A stretch of 64,000 bases of DNA from an uncultured Erythrobacter sp. (GCA_947494705.1 CANLVN010000001.1:248001-312000); one strand, 5' to 3'. Shown: positions 52,148 to 60,879, counted from the stretch's first letter. Translations and numbers: made by a program. Notes: generated by a model from the sequence alone, not told the origin.

Positions 52148-53548
52148 TTAAAGCTCGAGCACCTTCGTCACGTAATTGCGCGTCGCTTCGGCATTGTCGT
52201 CAAGCAAGGTGCCAAGGCGCTCAGCGATCTCGTCCGGCACGTTCGAATCCTTCGTCACGACCTGTGAATATTTCGCGAGGATAGCGTTCGCATCAAGCGC
52301 GTCGAGCCTCTCGGCGCATGCGTCGAAGGCGATGCCGGTATACCCCTTTGCCCGCGCCATCAGCATGAACAGCGCCGCCTCGTCGGCTTCGCCTATGCAT
52401 TCGAACGGCAGCTTGCTTTCCAGCCCGACGAGTTCGCGGAACAACATGACGTTCTCTTCGACATCGAACAGGTTTTCAGACCCGAACGCCGCCGTCACGA
52501 CGTCTTTTTCGACGAACGCGGCATAGCCCATCCAGACGTAAAGGCACTTGGCGCAGCGGCGGCACCACGGCTTGTCGATATTGCAGCTATGCGTGAACGG
52601 CACCGTGTCCTGCACGTTGCGCAAGGCACCGAAGATCGAGACATCGTAGATTGGTTTCAGCACGCTGAAGTAATGGTAGTCTTCCACCAGGTGCCGCTGG
52701 ATATAGCGGTTGATGAGGTCTTCGGCCTCGAAGGACTTGCCCCATTGGTGGTTCACCGGCTCACCGGTCTTTTCCCATACGACCTGCGGTGCATCGGCAC
52801 TGCGTTCATGCGCAAGGCAGACATAGCGCAGCTGGTGCATCAGCACGTAAGGCAGCGATCCGAACAGCGAACTGGGCGTTTCGGCGGCGGTCAGCGTCTC
52901 GACTCCGAAATCGGGCCGCAATTCCAGCACCGGGCTGTCCAGAAAATCGTCGTAGATCCACTGGCGATATTGCCGCTCGACGCCATAGGCATCGAGCATC
53001 CGCCCGATCAGCCTGTGCTGCGGCTCGGCCCGTCCATAATAGGATGCGGAATAGGCAAGCGTTGCGTGCTCCACGCCCATCCGGCTCAACAATTCAAGCG
53101 CGACAAGGCTGTCTTTCCCGCCGCCGCAGAATGACAGGAATCCCGTCGCATCACGCGATGTAACCGGCCCCGACACCGGGGCGGTTGCCGTTTCCATGGT
53201 CGGCGCAAAATATTCCGGCTTGTCATTTTCGAAGCGCCACTGCGCCCAGACATTGCGAAAGATCGTCTGCCAAACCTCGGCAAAGTCCGGCGTTGCAAGG
53301 TCGCTGTAGTCACCCCAATCGATCCGCGCGGGCATCAGCGAGCAGACCTTGTTGATTTCGAAAGCGGCGATGTGAAACACGATCTTGCGGATCGCATCCG
53401 TTCCGAACCGCTTTTCCAGCTCGCCAAAATCCACGCCATCATACCACAGCGAATTGGTGAACTGCACGCCATCGATGTCGTAGACGAAGGCGAGCTGCGA
53501 TACGGATTGGCTGATCGAAACCAGCGTGATTTTCTGCGCTTGGGCCAT
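52148..53548 (-). CDS. PP-loop ATP-pyrophosphatase-type protein (MurL-like)
   Basis: A 466-residue protein with a clear PP-loop, FCGGGKDSLVALELL (GGGKDS at 142-147), the ATP-pyrophosphatase motif shared by QueC, asparagine synthetase and similar enzymes. Near the C-terminus four cysteines (322, 329, 332, 335; PWCRRCAKC) form a probable zinc site. This domain layout, with a beta-rich N-terminal part, resembles MurL, the ATP-dependent epimerase of UDP-MurNAc-L-Ala-L-Glu, but that identity is not certain. The gene lies 95 bp after carboxynorspermidine synthase, suggesting a possible role in polyamine-linked chemistry. Confidence 0.68.
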   Translation of the reverse strand: MAQAQKITLVSISQSVSQLAFVYDIDGVQFTNSLWYDGVDFGELEKRFGTDAIRKIVFHIAAFEINKVCSLMPARIDWGDYSDLATPDFAEVWQTIFRNVWAQWRFENDKPEYFAPTMETATAPVSGPVTSRDATGFLSFCGGGKDSLVALELLSRMGVEHATLAYSASYYGRAEPQHRLIGRMLDAYGVERQYRQWIYDDFLDSPVLELRPDFGVETLTAAETPSSLFGSLPYVLMHQLRYVCLAHERSADAPQVVWEKTGEPVNHQWGKSFEAEDLINRYIQRHLVEDYHYFSVLKPIYDVSIFGALRNVQDTVPFTHSCNIDKPWCRRCAKCLYVWMGYAAFVEKDVVTAAFGSENLFDVEENVMLFRELVGLESKLPFECIGEADEAALFMLMARAKGYTGIAFDACAERLDALDANAILAKYSQVVTKDSNVPDEIAERLGTLLDDNAEATRNYVTKVLEL

Positions 53549-53643
53549 GGTGAGCGAACCTATCAGATGATGAACCGATTGCTAGATGAGAAGCCGGGGA
53601 ACGCGATGCACGACGCACGATAGCGAAGGCATCGGCCCCTGCT

Positions 53644-54855
53644 TCAGAACCCGACCGGTCCGTCCAACTCGTCAACCTGCCACGGCAGGCCATGCTCGTT
53701 CAGCATGTCCATGAACGGGTCGGGGTTCATCTCTTCCATGTTGAAGACGCCATCCCCTGACCACTTGCCGGTAACCATCATTGCGCTGCCGATCATCGCG
53801 GGAACGCCGGTGGTGTAGCTGACCGCCTGGTTGCCGGTTTCCTCGTAGGCTTTTTCGTGGCTGCAGATATTGTTGATGTAGAAGGTCTTCTCGCCCGAGC
53901 CGTCCAGCGCCTCGCCGGTGGCGATCACGCCGATATTGGTGTTGCCCTTGGTCGTCTCGCCCAGGCTTTCGGGCTTGGGCAGAACGGCGGCGAGGAATTG
54001 CAGGGGGATGATTTCCTTGCCCTGGTATTTAACCGGGTCGATGCGGGTCATCCCGACATTCTGCAGCACGGTGAGGTGCTTGATGTATTCATCGCCAAAG
54101 GTCATCCAGAAGCGCGCACGCTCGATTTCCGGGTTGAACTTGGTGATGCTTTCCAGTTCCTCGTGATACATCATGTACGCGTTCTTGGTGCCGACCGCTT
54201 CGAAGTCGAATTCGGTTTTCGTGCTCATCGCCGGCGTTTCGACCCATTCACCATTTTCCCAGTGACGCGCGGGCGCGGTCACTTCGCGAATGTTGATCTC
54301 GGGATTGAAGTTGGTCGCAAAGGCCTGACCATGGTCGCCGCCATTGCAGTCGAGTATGTCAAGCTGGCGGATCGACTTGAGCTTATGCTTCTTGAGCCAC
54401 ATGGTGAACACGGACGTGACGCCGGGATCGAAGCCCGAACCCAGCAGCGCCATCAGTCCGGCTTCCTTGAAGCGGTCGTGATAGGCCCATTGCCACTTGT
54501 ACTCGAACTTCGCCTCGTCCTTGGGCTCGTAATTGGCGGTGTCGAGATAGTTCACGCCCGCCTCAAGGCACGCATCCATGATCGGCAGGTCCTGATACGG
54601 CAGCGCAAGGTTGACGACGAGTGTGGCCCCGGTCTTGGCAATGAGATTGACCATTGCGGGCACTTCCTCGGCATCGATTTCGTACGTCGCGATATCGACC
54701 TCGGTGCGCTGCTTGACGCTCGCCGCGATTGAATCGCACTTCGACTTGGTGCGGCTGGCGAGATGGATCTCCGGGAAGATGTCCTTGTTCATCGCCATCT
54801 TGTGGACACAGACCGAGCTGACGCCCCCCGCCCCGATTACCAATACTTTCGACAT
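53644..54855 (-). CDS. Carboxynorspermidine synthase (saccharopine dehydrogenase-like)
   Basis: A 403-residue NADPH-dependent enzyme that condenses a diamine with aspartate semialdehyde to carboxynorspermidine or carboxyspermidine. The N-terminal Rossmann VLVIGAGGVSSVCVHKMA and the saccharopine dehydrogenase-type core (NLALPYQDLPIMDACLEAGVNY, SGFDPGVTSVF) are typical. ATG 54855 follows AAAGGGCG; a start at 54894 would add 13 residues. It is the first gene in the five-gene run that ends with nspC. Confidence 0.92.
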   Translation of the reverse strand: MSKVLVIGAGGVSSVCVHKMAMNKDIFPEIHLASRTKSKCDSIAASVKQRTEVDIATYEIDAEEVPAMVNLIAKTGATLVVNLALPYQDLPIMDACLEAGVNYLDTANYEPKDEAKFEYKWQWAYHDRFKEAGLMALLGSGFDPGVTSVFTMWLKKHKLKSIRQLDILDCNGGDHGQAFATNFNPEINIREVTAPARHWENGEWVETPAMSTKTEFDFEAVGTKNAYMMYHEELESITKFNPEIERARFWMTFGDEYIKHLTVLQNVGMTRIDPVKYQGKEIIPLQFLAAVLPKPESLGETTKGNTNIGVIATGEALDGSGEKTFYINNICSHEKAYEETGNQAVSYTTGVPAMIGSAMMVTGKWSGDGVFNMEEMNPDPFMDMLNEHGLPWQVDELDGPVGF

Positions 54856-55082
54856 GAGTTTCGCCCTTTCGGAATTGATTCTTGCGCGCGTCATTAGGGC
54901 AATGCGCAGGACCGCTCAAATGATCCGATGTTTCCTACCACCGCCGGTTGCGCCATACCGGGCGCATGGCACAGGCAAATCCAACATCGGGAGCGTTCGA
55001 GGTTGCAAGAACTTGCGGTTTTTCAGCAGGATTTTGCGCCCAGGACCGTGTTCCATGTGTTCCATCCTGTAGGACTTGAGCG

Positions 55083-56069
55083 ATGAACGACATCACCCGC
55101 ACCCCGACTAGCCAAGGCGTACTCGACGCTGCCGACAGCATCGCCGCGATCCTGCCGCCGACGCCGTTGCTGCCGGTCGAGATCGGCGGTGCGAACGCGT
55201 GGGTGAAGGCGGAGAGCCTGCAACCGATCGGCGCGTTCAAGATCAGGGGCGGCTGGTGGCGCCTCTCGAACCTGGACGAAGATCAACGCACCGCAGGAGT
55301 GGTCGCGGTGTCGAGCGGCAACCATGCGCAAGGCGTCGCCTGGGCGGCGAGACGGCTCGGGATTGCAGCGACCATCGTGATGCCGCGCGATGCGCCGCAG
55401 GTGAAGCTGGCCAACACGCGCGCGCTCGGCGCCGAAGTGGTGCTCTACGACCGTCCTGGCGAAGACCGCGACGCAGTGGCTGCGAAGCTGATCGAGGAAC
55501 GCGGCGGAACGCTCGTCCATGCCTTTGGCGACCCGTGGGTGATCGAGGGTCAGGGCAGCGCCGGTGTCGAGGCCGAAGCCCAGCTCGGCCAGACGCCTAG
55601 CCGCATCGTCGCATGTTGCGGCGGTGGCGGGCTCGCGGCAGGGCTGGCGCTCGCCTGTCCCGACGCCGCAATCCACGTAGTCGAACCCGAAGGCTGGGAC
55701 ATGGTCGGGCAAGCGATGGCGAGCGGCGGCATCGTCCATGCGGGAGCGGACGCCCCTGCCACGATCTGCGATGCGTTGCAGCCCACCGCGACCAAACCGA
55801 TCAACCTCGAAGTGCTACAAGGCCGCGCCGAGCCGGGCGTGACCGTCACCGACGAAGAGGTCCGCGCCGCGCAGCTCTGGTCGTTCTCGAAGCTCGCACT
55901 CGTGCTCGAACCGGGGGGCGCTGCGGCGCTGGCGGCGGCGCTGGCTGGCAAGGTGCCGGTTGACGAGAGGACCGTGATCATGCTCACCGGGGGCAATGCA
56001 GATCCCGAGCGGTTCGCCCGAACGCTGATCGCAAACGGTTCGCCCGACCCGATCCCGGTGGGCGGATGA
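55083..56069 (+). CDS. Threonine/serine dehydratase-like PLP enzyme
   Basis: A 328-residue fold-type II PLP enzyme. The Schiff-base lysine is K53 in GAFKIRGG, the substrate loop is SSGNHAQG and the phosphate loop is CGGGGLAAG. It resembles catabolic threonine dehydratase or serine racemase and lacks the C-terminal ACT regulatory domain of biosynthetic IlvA. The exact substrate is uncertain. It is divergent from the carboxynorspermidine synthase gene over 227 bp without another gene. Confidence 0.85.
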   Translation: MNDITRTPTSQGVLDAADSIAAILPPTPLLPVEIGGANAWVKAESLQPIGAFKIRGGWWRLSNLDEDQRTAGVVAVSSGNHAQGVAWAARRLGIAATIVMPRDAPQVKLANTRALGAEVVLYDRPGEDRDAVAAKLIEERGGTLVHAFGDPWVIEGQGSAGVEAEAQLGQTPSRIVACCGGGGLAAGLALACPDAAIHVVEPEGWDMVGQAMASGGIVHAGADAPATICDALQPTATKPINLEVLQGRAEPGVTVTDEEVRAAQLWSFSKLALVLEPGGAAALAAALAGKVPVDERTVIMLTGGNADPERFARTLIANGSPDPIPVGG

Positions 56070-56151
56070 GCTGTAAGAACCGTCACATTGCCGACACCAA
56101 GCGGCAATATGACACTCCCTAACACCGGTGACCCTCCCCCCAAGGACCCCA

Positions 56152-57372
56152 ATGACAATGACCGCACAACCCAAACGCATCATCTCCGACGCCGTGGTGC
56201 GCGAAGGAACGAGCGCCAAGGACAAGCTGCTGGACAAGGCCTTTGCGCTCGCTTTCAACGGCCTCGTCTATGCGCAGATCTGGGAAGACCCGGTGGTCGA
56301 TATGGAGGGTCTCGACATTCAGCCCGACAGCCGCGTGATGAGCATTGCGAGCGGGAGCTGCAACGCGCTGTCCTACCTCACCGCAAACCCGGAAAGTGTC
56401 ACCGCCGTCGATCTCAACCGCGCGCATGTGGCGCTTGGCCAGCTCAAGATCACCGCAATCCGCCACCTGCCTAATTACGAACGCTTCCACCGCTTCTTCG
56501 CCCATGCCGACCACAAGGAGAACAAGGCGGTCTACAAGGAGATGATCGCCCCGCATCTCGACGAGGAAAGCCGCAAATATTGGGAAAAGCGCGACCTGAA
56601 GGGGCGCAAGCGGATCACGTATTTCACCAAGGGTATCTACAAACGCGGGCTGCTGGGCAATTTCATCGGCCTCGCCCACACTTTCGCCAAGCTCTACAAG
56701 ATCGACCTGTCGAAGCTGCTCAAGGCCGAGACGATCGAGGAACAGCGCGAAGTGTTCGAGACCGAACTCGCGCCCGTGTTCGACAAGAAATTCGTCCGCT
56801 GGCTGACCGACCAGCCCGCCTCGCTGTTCGGCCTCGGCATCCCGCCCGCTCAATATGATGAACTCGCGGGCGACGAACGCATGGCCGAAGTGCTCCGGCG
56901 GCGGCTGGAGAAGCTCGCCTGTGATTTCGAGATCAAGGACAACTACTTCGCATGGCAGGCCTTTGGTCGCGGTTACGACCGCTCCGAGGACGCACCGCTC
57001 CCTCCCTATCTGCAACGCCAGAACTGGGACGCGATGCGTGAGCGCATCGACCGGATCGACGTGGTGCGCGCCAATATGGTCCAGTGGATCGGCGAGCGTG
57101 ACGAGGCGAGCATGGACCGCTTCGTCCTGCTCGACGCTCAGGACTGGATGAACAACGCCCAGCTTAACGACCTGTGGGGCCGCATCACGCGCGCCAGCCG
57201 CCCCGGAGCGCGCGTGCTGTTCCGCACCGCTGCCGAGCCGACCATGCTGCCCGGGCGGCTCGACAACGCGCTACTGTCCAAGTGGACCTATCTCAGGGAG
57301 CAATCGATGGACCTGACGCAGCGCGACCGCTCCTCGATCTACGGCGGCGTTCACGTTTACGAGCTTGCGTGA
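56152..57372 (+). CDS. btaA: Diacylglycerol 3-amino-3-carboxypropyltransferase (BtaA)
   Basis: A 406-residue enzyme that transfers the 3-amino-3-carboxypropyl group of S-adenosylmethionine to diacylglycerol, starting betaine-lipid (DGTS) synthesis. The DUF3419/BtaA features are QIWEDPVVDMEGL, SIASGSCNALSYL (SAM-binding glycines) and AVDLNRAH. ATG 56152 follows AAGGA by five bases; a start 8 codons earlier is less likely. The stop overlaps the btaB ATG (TGATG). In relatives this pair is induced by phosphate starvation; no pho box was identified here. Confidence 0.93.
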   Translation: MTMTAQPKRIISDAVVREGTSAKDKLLDKAFALAFNGLVYAQIWEDPVVDMEGLDIQPDSRVMSIASGSCNALSYLTANPESVTAVDLNRAHVALGQLKITAIRHLPNYERFHRFFAHADHKENKAVYKEMIAPHLDEESRKYWEKRDLKGRKRITYFTKGIYKRGLLGNFIGLAHTFAKLYKIDLSKLLKAETIEEQREVFETELAPVFDKKFVRWLTDQPASLFGLGIPPAQYDELAGDERMAEVLRRRLEKLACDFEIKDNYFAWQAFGRGYDRSEDAPLPPYLQRQNWDAMRERIDRIDVVRANMVQWIGERDEASMDRFVLLDAQDWMNNAQLNDLWGRITRASRPGARVLFRTAAEPTMLPGRLDNALLSKWTYLREQSMDLTQRDRSSIYGGVHVYELA

Positions 57373-58034
57373 TGGGAGCCCAAGCCACGCAGAATCACGG
57401 CGCGTTGATGGACAGCGTCTACAAGGGCCAACGCCACATCTACGACCTCACACGCAAATACTACCTGTTCGGCCGCGATACGTTGATCGAAGGGTTGGAT
57501 GCGAGTGCCGGTATGCGGGTGTTGGAGGTTGCCTGCGGGACGGGCCGCAACCTCGCCAAGATTGGCAAGGCGTGGCCGGGTGTCAGGCTCTACGGTCTCG
57601 ATATTTCGGAAGAGATGCTCAAGAATGCGCGCAAGGCACTCGGCGAGACGGCTCGGTTGGGTCAGGGCGACGCCTGTGCCTTCGATCCGGACGAGACCTT
57701 CGGAGAGGCGGGCCTGAAAAATGTCGGGTTCGACCGGATCGTGCTGTCATACTCGCTTTCGATGATTCCGGACTGGGAAGGCGCGCTGGACCATGCCGCG
57801 TCGCAACTGGCACCCGGCGGCGAATTGCATGTGGTCGATTTCGGCGACCTTAAAGGCCTGCCCGGCCCGCTCGAAGGAATGCTGCACCGTTGGCTGGCGA
57901 AATTCCATGTGCAGACCCGCCAGGACCTGCCGCAGGCTGCACAGGCCATCGCGACCGCTAGAAACATGCACCTAAGCTCGAAACGCGGCAAACTGGGCTA
58001 CTTCCAGCTCCACGTCCTTCGCGCGCCGCAGTGA
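57372..58034 (+). CDS. btaB: Betaine-lipid N-methyltransferase (BtaB)
   Basis: A 220-residue SAM-dependent methyltransferase that adds three methyl groups to the BtaA product to give the betaine head group. Class I motifs are present: VLEVACGTGRNL (motif I), YGLDIS, GQGDAC and IVLSYSLSMIPDW. The ATG at 57372 overlaps the btaA stop, so the two are translated together. Beginning at 57408 is an alternative. BtaA and BtaB in this order is the alphaproteobacterial arrangement for membrane lipid replacement. Confidence 0.9.
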   Translation: MGAQATQNHGALMDSVYKGQRHIYDLTRKYYLFGRDTLIEGLDASAGMRVLEVACGTGRNLAKIGKAWPGVRLYGLDISEEMLKNARKALGETARLGQGDACAFDPDETFGEAGLKNVGFDRIVLSYSLSMIPDWEGALDHAASQLAPGGELHVVDFGDLKGLPGPLEGMLHRWLAKFHVQTRQDLPQAAQAIATARNMHLSSKRGKLGYFQLHVLRAPQ

Positions 58035-58107
58035 CGTCAGAGGTGTATTTGACAATTGATCCCGCCTCTCTCAGGTAAGCGTCAAGAGAGATAGGGGATC
58101 TAACGCA

Positions 58108-58563
58108 ATGCAAGCTCAAATGCTCGCGCCTGCTGCTGTGCTGGTGGTATGGTCATTGATCGTGATGCTGTGGATCATCCCGACCCGCTTTGGCGCGATC
58201 GCGAAGATCAAGGACAAGTCCTCCCTGCCCAAGGGTGATGGATTGCGCGGCGGCGATATCGATCCGCACCTCCCTCCCAAGGCCACCTGGCCTGCCCACA
58301 ATTACACCCACCTGCACGAACAGCCGACAGCTTTCTACGCAGCGGTGGTTATCCTGGCGATGATGGGACCGGCGGCGCTCGACGTGCTGCTGGCCTGGGT
58401 TTACGTCGGCGTGCGGATTGTGCACTCCCTGTGGCAGATCTTGGTCAACAAGATTCCGGTCCGCTTTGTCCTGTTTCTCATCAGCAGTATCGCCCTTATC
58501 GTGCTGGCCATTCGCGCGCTGATGGCGACCGCTTTCGCCGACCCAAGCATGGCGCCGCAATAG
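58108..58563 (+). CDS. MAPEG-family membrane protein, copy 1
   Basis: A 151-residue membrane protein with four helices. The MAPEG-type arrangement (N-terminal helix with PTRFG, then HNYTHLHEQPTAFYAAVV, then WVYVGVRIVHSLWQ) is clear. The family includes glutathione-dependent transferases and eicosanoid enzymes; bacterial members are mostly unassigned. It is in tandem with a second MAPEG gene 25 bp downstream, and 73 bp after btaB. A leader GGGGA precedes the ATG. Confidence 0.88.
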   Translation: MQAQMLAPAAVLVVWSLIVMLWIIPTRFGAIAKIKDKSSLPKGDGLRGGDIDPHLPPKATWPAHNYTHLHEQPTAFYAAVVILAMMGPAALDVLLAWVYVGVRIVHSLWQILVNKIPVRFVLFLISSIALIVLAIRALMATAFADPSMAPQ

Positions 58564-58588
58564 ACCTGAAATTCAAGGACAATCGACG

Positions 58589-59020
58589 ATGATAGGAATG
58601 GACATCCTGCAACCGGCGGTCGCGCTGATGATCTGGACGATGATCATGTGGGCGTGGATGTATGCAACGCGCATTCCAGCGATGCAGAAAGCCAAGGTGG
58701 ACGTCGACCGACTGGTTCGCGACCCGGATGCCTCGCTTGATCGGACGCTGCCCAACGAGGTCCAGTGGAAAGCGCACAATTACAACCACCTGCATGAACA
58801 ACCCACGGTGTTCTACGCGGTGTGTATCACCCTCGCCATCATCGGCGCGGGAGACGGGGTGAACGCATTTCTGGCTTGGATCTATGTGGGCCTGCGCGTG
58901 ATCCACTCGCTGGTTCAGGTGACCGCGAACAAGGTACTGGTGCGCTTCGTGCTGTTCTCGATTTCGAGCCTCGTGCTGATCGTCCTGATCGCAGATGCGG
59001 CGATAGTGCTGTTCACCTGA
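58589..59020 (+). CDS. MAPEG-family membrane protein, copy 2
   Basis: A 143-residue paralogue of copy 1 with the same four-helix layout and HNYNHLHEQPTVFYAVCIT and WIYVGLRVIHSLVQ. It differs mainly in the loop after the first helix (DVDRLVRDPDAS). The two copies share the HNYxHLHEQPT core. The gene ends 33 bp before the convergent trxB stop, with a hairpin between them. Confidence 0.88.
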   Translation: MIGMDILQPAVALMIWTMIMWAWMYATRIPAMQKAKVDVDRLVRDPDASLDRTLPNEVQWKAHNYNHLHEQPTVFYAVCITLAIIGAGDGVNAFLAWIYVGLRVIHSLVQVTANKVLVRFVLFSISSLVLIVLIADAAIVLFT

Positions 59021-59042
59021 CTGTCCGGATAGGGTGCCGGGA

Positions 59043-59063
59043 GGCGGAGTGACCTACTCCGCC
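59043..59063. terminator. Hairpin between MAPEG copy 2 and trxB
   Basis: GGCGGAGT (59043-59050) and ACTCCGCC (59056-59063) form a perfect 8-bp stem around GACCT. The trxB stop codon (59054-59056) lies across the loop and stem edge. As a symmetric hairpin between convergent genes it could end both transcripts; a T-tract is not obvious. Confidence 0.5.
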
Positions 59064-60031
59064 GCTTCGGCGTGGCCATCCTGATCGATGTCGAGATTGG
59101 CAAGGAACCGCTCACCGTCGAGCGCAGCCATGCAGCCCATACCCGCAGCCGTCACCGCTTGGCGATAGACATGATCGGTGACGTCGCCCGCAGCAAAGAC
59201 GCCGGGGATCGCGGTCTTCGGCGTTCCGGGTTCGACATCGAGATAGCCGCTTTCATCCATCGCGAGCTTGCCCTTGAACAGCTCGGTTGCCGGCGCATGG
59301 CCAATGGCAACGAACGCACCGTCCACCTCAAGCGTCGAAGTTTCGCCGGTCTGAGTGTCGGTGAGCACCAGATGGCTCAAAGCGCCGTTCTCACCCGCCT
59401 CGAAGCGTTCGACGGTCTTGTTCCAGAGCGTCGAGATCTTGGGTGACTTGAACAGACGATCCTGCAGGATTTTCTCCGCACGCAGTTCGTCGCGGCGGTG
59501 GATCAGCGTGACATCGTCGGAGTGGTTAGTGAGGTAGAGAGCTTCCTCGACCGCGGTGTTGCCGCCGCCGATTACAGCGACCTTCTTGCCACGATAGAAG
59601 AAGCCGTCGCAGGTCGCGCAGGCCGAGACGCCCTTGCCGCCCAGTTCCTGCTCGCCCGGCACACCCAGCCACTTAGCCTGCGCGCCGGTGGCGATTACGA
59701 TGGTGTCGGCGATGTATTCGTCGCCGCTGTCACCGATCGCGCGGAAGGGGCTGCCATTATCAAGATCGACGCTGGTGATGATGTCGTACATCATGCGCGT
59801 TCCGACATGCTCGGCCTGCGCCTTCATCTCCTCCATCAGCCATGGACCCTGCACCACTTCACGATAGCCGGGATAGTTCTCGACATCGGTGGTGATGGTC
59901 AGCTGGCCGCCGGGCTGGAGGCCCTGCACCACGATCGGTTCAAGCATCGCGCGCGCCGCATAGATTGCGGCGGAGTAGCCGGCCGGGCCGGAGCCGATGA
60001 TGAGCATCTTGGTGTGATGGGTGGTCGCCAT
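59054..60031 (-). CDS. trxB: Thioredoxin-disulfide reductase
   Basis: A 325-residue FAD enzyme that reduces thioredoxin with NADPH. The FAD motif IIGSGPAGYSAAIYAAR is at about 11-27, the redox-active CATC is C138/C141, the NADPH motif IGGGNTAVEEA follows, and the C-terminal GVFAAGDVTDHVYRQAVTAAG is complete. The start is ATG 60031. It is a standard low-molecular-weight TrxB. Confidence 0.96.
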   Translation of the reverse strand: MATTHHTKMLIIGSGPAGYSAAIYAARAMLEPIVVQGLQPGGQLTITTDVENYPGYREVVQGPWLMEEMKAQAEHVGTRMMYDIITSVDLDNGSPFRAIGDSGDEYIADTIVIATGAQAKWLGVPGEQELGGKGVSACATCDGFFYRGKKVAVIGGGNTAVEEALYLTNHSDDVTLIHRRDELRAEKILQDRLFKSPKISTLWNKTVERFEAGENGALSHLVLTDTQTGETSTLEVDGAFVAIGHAPATELFKGKLAMDESGYLDVEPGTPKTAIPGVFAAGDVTDHVYRQAVTAAGMGCMAALDGERFLANLDIDQDGHAEAAE

Positions 60032-60087
60032 GTTCGGTTCTCTTCAGTGTCGTCTATAGGGCGATATGGGGCGTCGCGAGGCGCTTG

Positions 60088-60879
60088 TCACGTCAGCAGG
60101 CGTTCTCTGAGACGAACTTTCCTTGCCTCGTCCACACCTAAAGTTTGCGAGAGGTAATTGTCGACCGAACCATGATCACGCGTCACCTCGGTCCAGTAAG
60201 TCGCGATATAATCTTCATGCACGCCCATCAGGTTACGCAGCGCCTCTGGGCCGATGGTGCCGTACACCGCCTCCATCCGTGGGAGCGACTGACGCTCAAG
60301 GATCGAGGGATCGGGTGCGTCGTTGGTCAGCAGAAATTCGGCAACGATATCATCGTGATGCGCACCCAGCGCGTGCATCAGCAGCGCCGCCGCAATGCCG
60401 GTGCGATCCTTGCCTGCAAAGCAATGTACGAGGCTCCCCCCGTCGCGCTCAGCCAACGCCTCGAAATAGCGTGAGAACATCTCGATCATCGCCGGGTTGA
60501 CGGGCATTCTCGTATAGACCGCGATCATCCTTTCACGAGCCTTTTCAGGGGTCATGACGACCTTTCCCCCTCCGCCTTCATGCGGCGGCGAATTGCTGGT
60601 TTCGCCCTCATAGGCGAGGACCTCGGCATCGAATTCGGCGTGACGTTTGCAGGGAAACTTATCCCGCTCGCTTTCACCGCGCAGGTCGATGATCGTGCGG
60701 ATGTCCAGCGCCTGTATCGCGTCAAGATCCGCAGGCGATGCGTCGCGATGCTGGCCCGAGCGGTAGAGCAACCCCTTCTTTATCCGTGACCCATCGGCCG
60801 CTTCGTAGCCGCCATAGTCGCGCAGGTTGTGGATTCCCTCGGCGGGGAGGAACGGGCTGGATGTTTGGGTGCGAATCAT
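60088..60879 (-). CDS. Tyrosine-type protein phosphatase with REP-derived insert
   Basis: A 263-residue cytosolic phosphatase. The CX5R signature is C153-R159 in HCFAGKDRTG, and the N-terminal NLRDYGGYEAADG and IDLRGESE are typical of the bacterial tyrosine/serine phosphatase family (PTP-like). Residues 95-107 (SNSPPHEGGGGKV) look like an in-frame insertion from a short G/C palindrome (60572-60588). ATG 60879 is preferred to a start 12 codons earlier. The substrate (phosphotyrosine or phosphoinositide) is unknown. Confidence 0.88.
   Translation of the reverse strand: MIRTQTSSPFLPAEGIHNLRDYGGYEAADGSRIKKGLLYRSGQHRDASPADLDAIQALDIRTIIDLRGESERDKFPCKRHAEFDAEVLAYEGETSNSPPHEGGGGKVVMTPEKARERMIAVYTRMPVNPAMIEMFSRYFEALAERDGGSLVHCFAGKDRTGIAAALLMHALGAHHDDIVAEFLLTNDAPDPSILERQSLPRMEAVYGTIGPEALRNLMGVHEDYIATYWTEVTRDHGSVDNYLSQTLGVDEARKVRLRERLLT
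60572..60588. repeat. REP-like palindrome inside the phosphatase gene
   Basis: CCGCC (60572-60576) pairs with GGCGG (60584-60588) around a 7-base loop, within a G/C-rich block. Translated it gives the PPHEGGGG part of the phosphatase insert and keeps the frame open. Confidence 0.45.

Noticed and set aside
58049-58078. TTGACA upstream of the first MAPEG gene as a sigma-70 promoter
   Set aside because: A -35 match is present but no acceptable -10 element lies 16-18 bases downstream.
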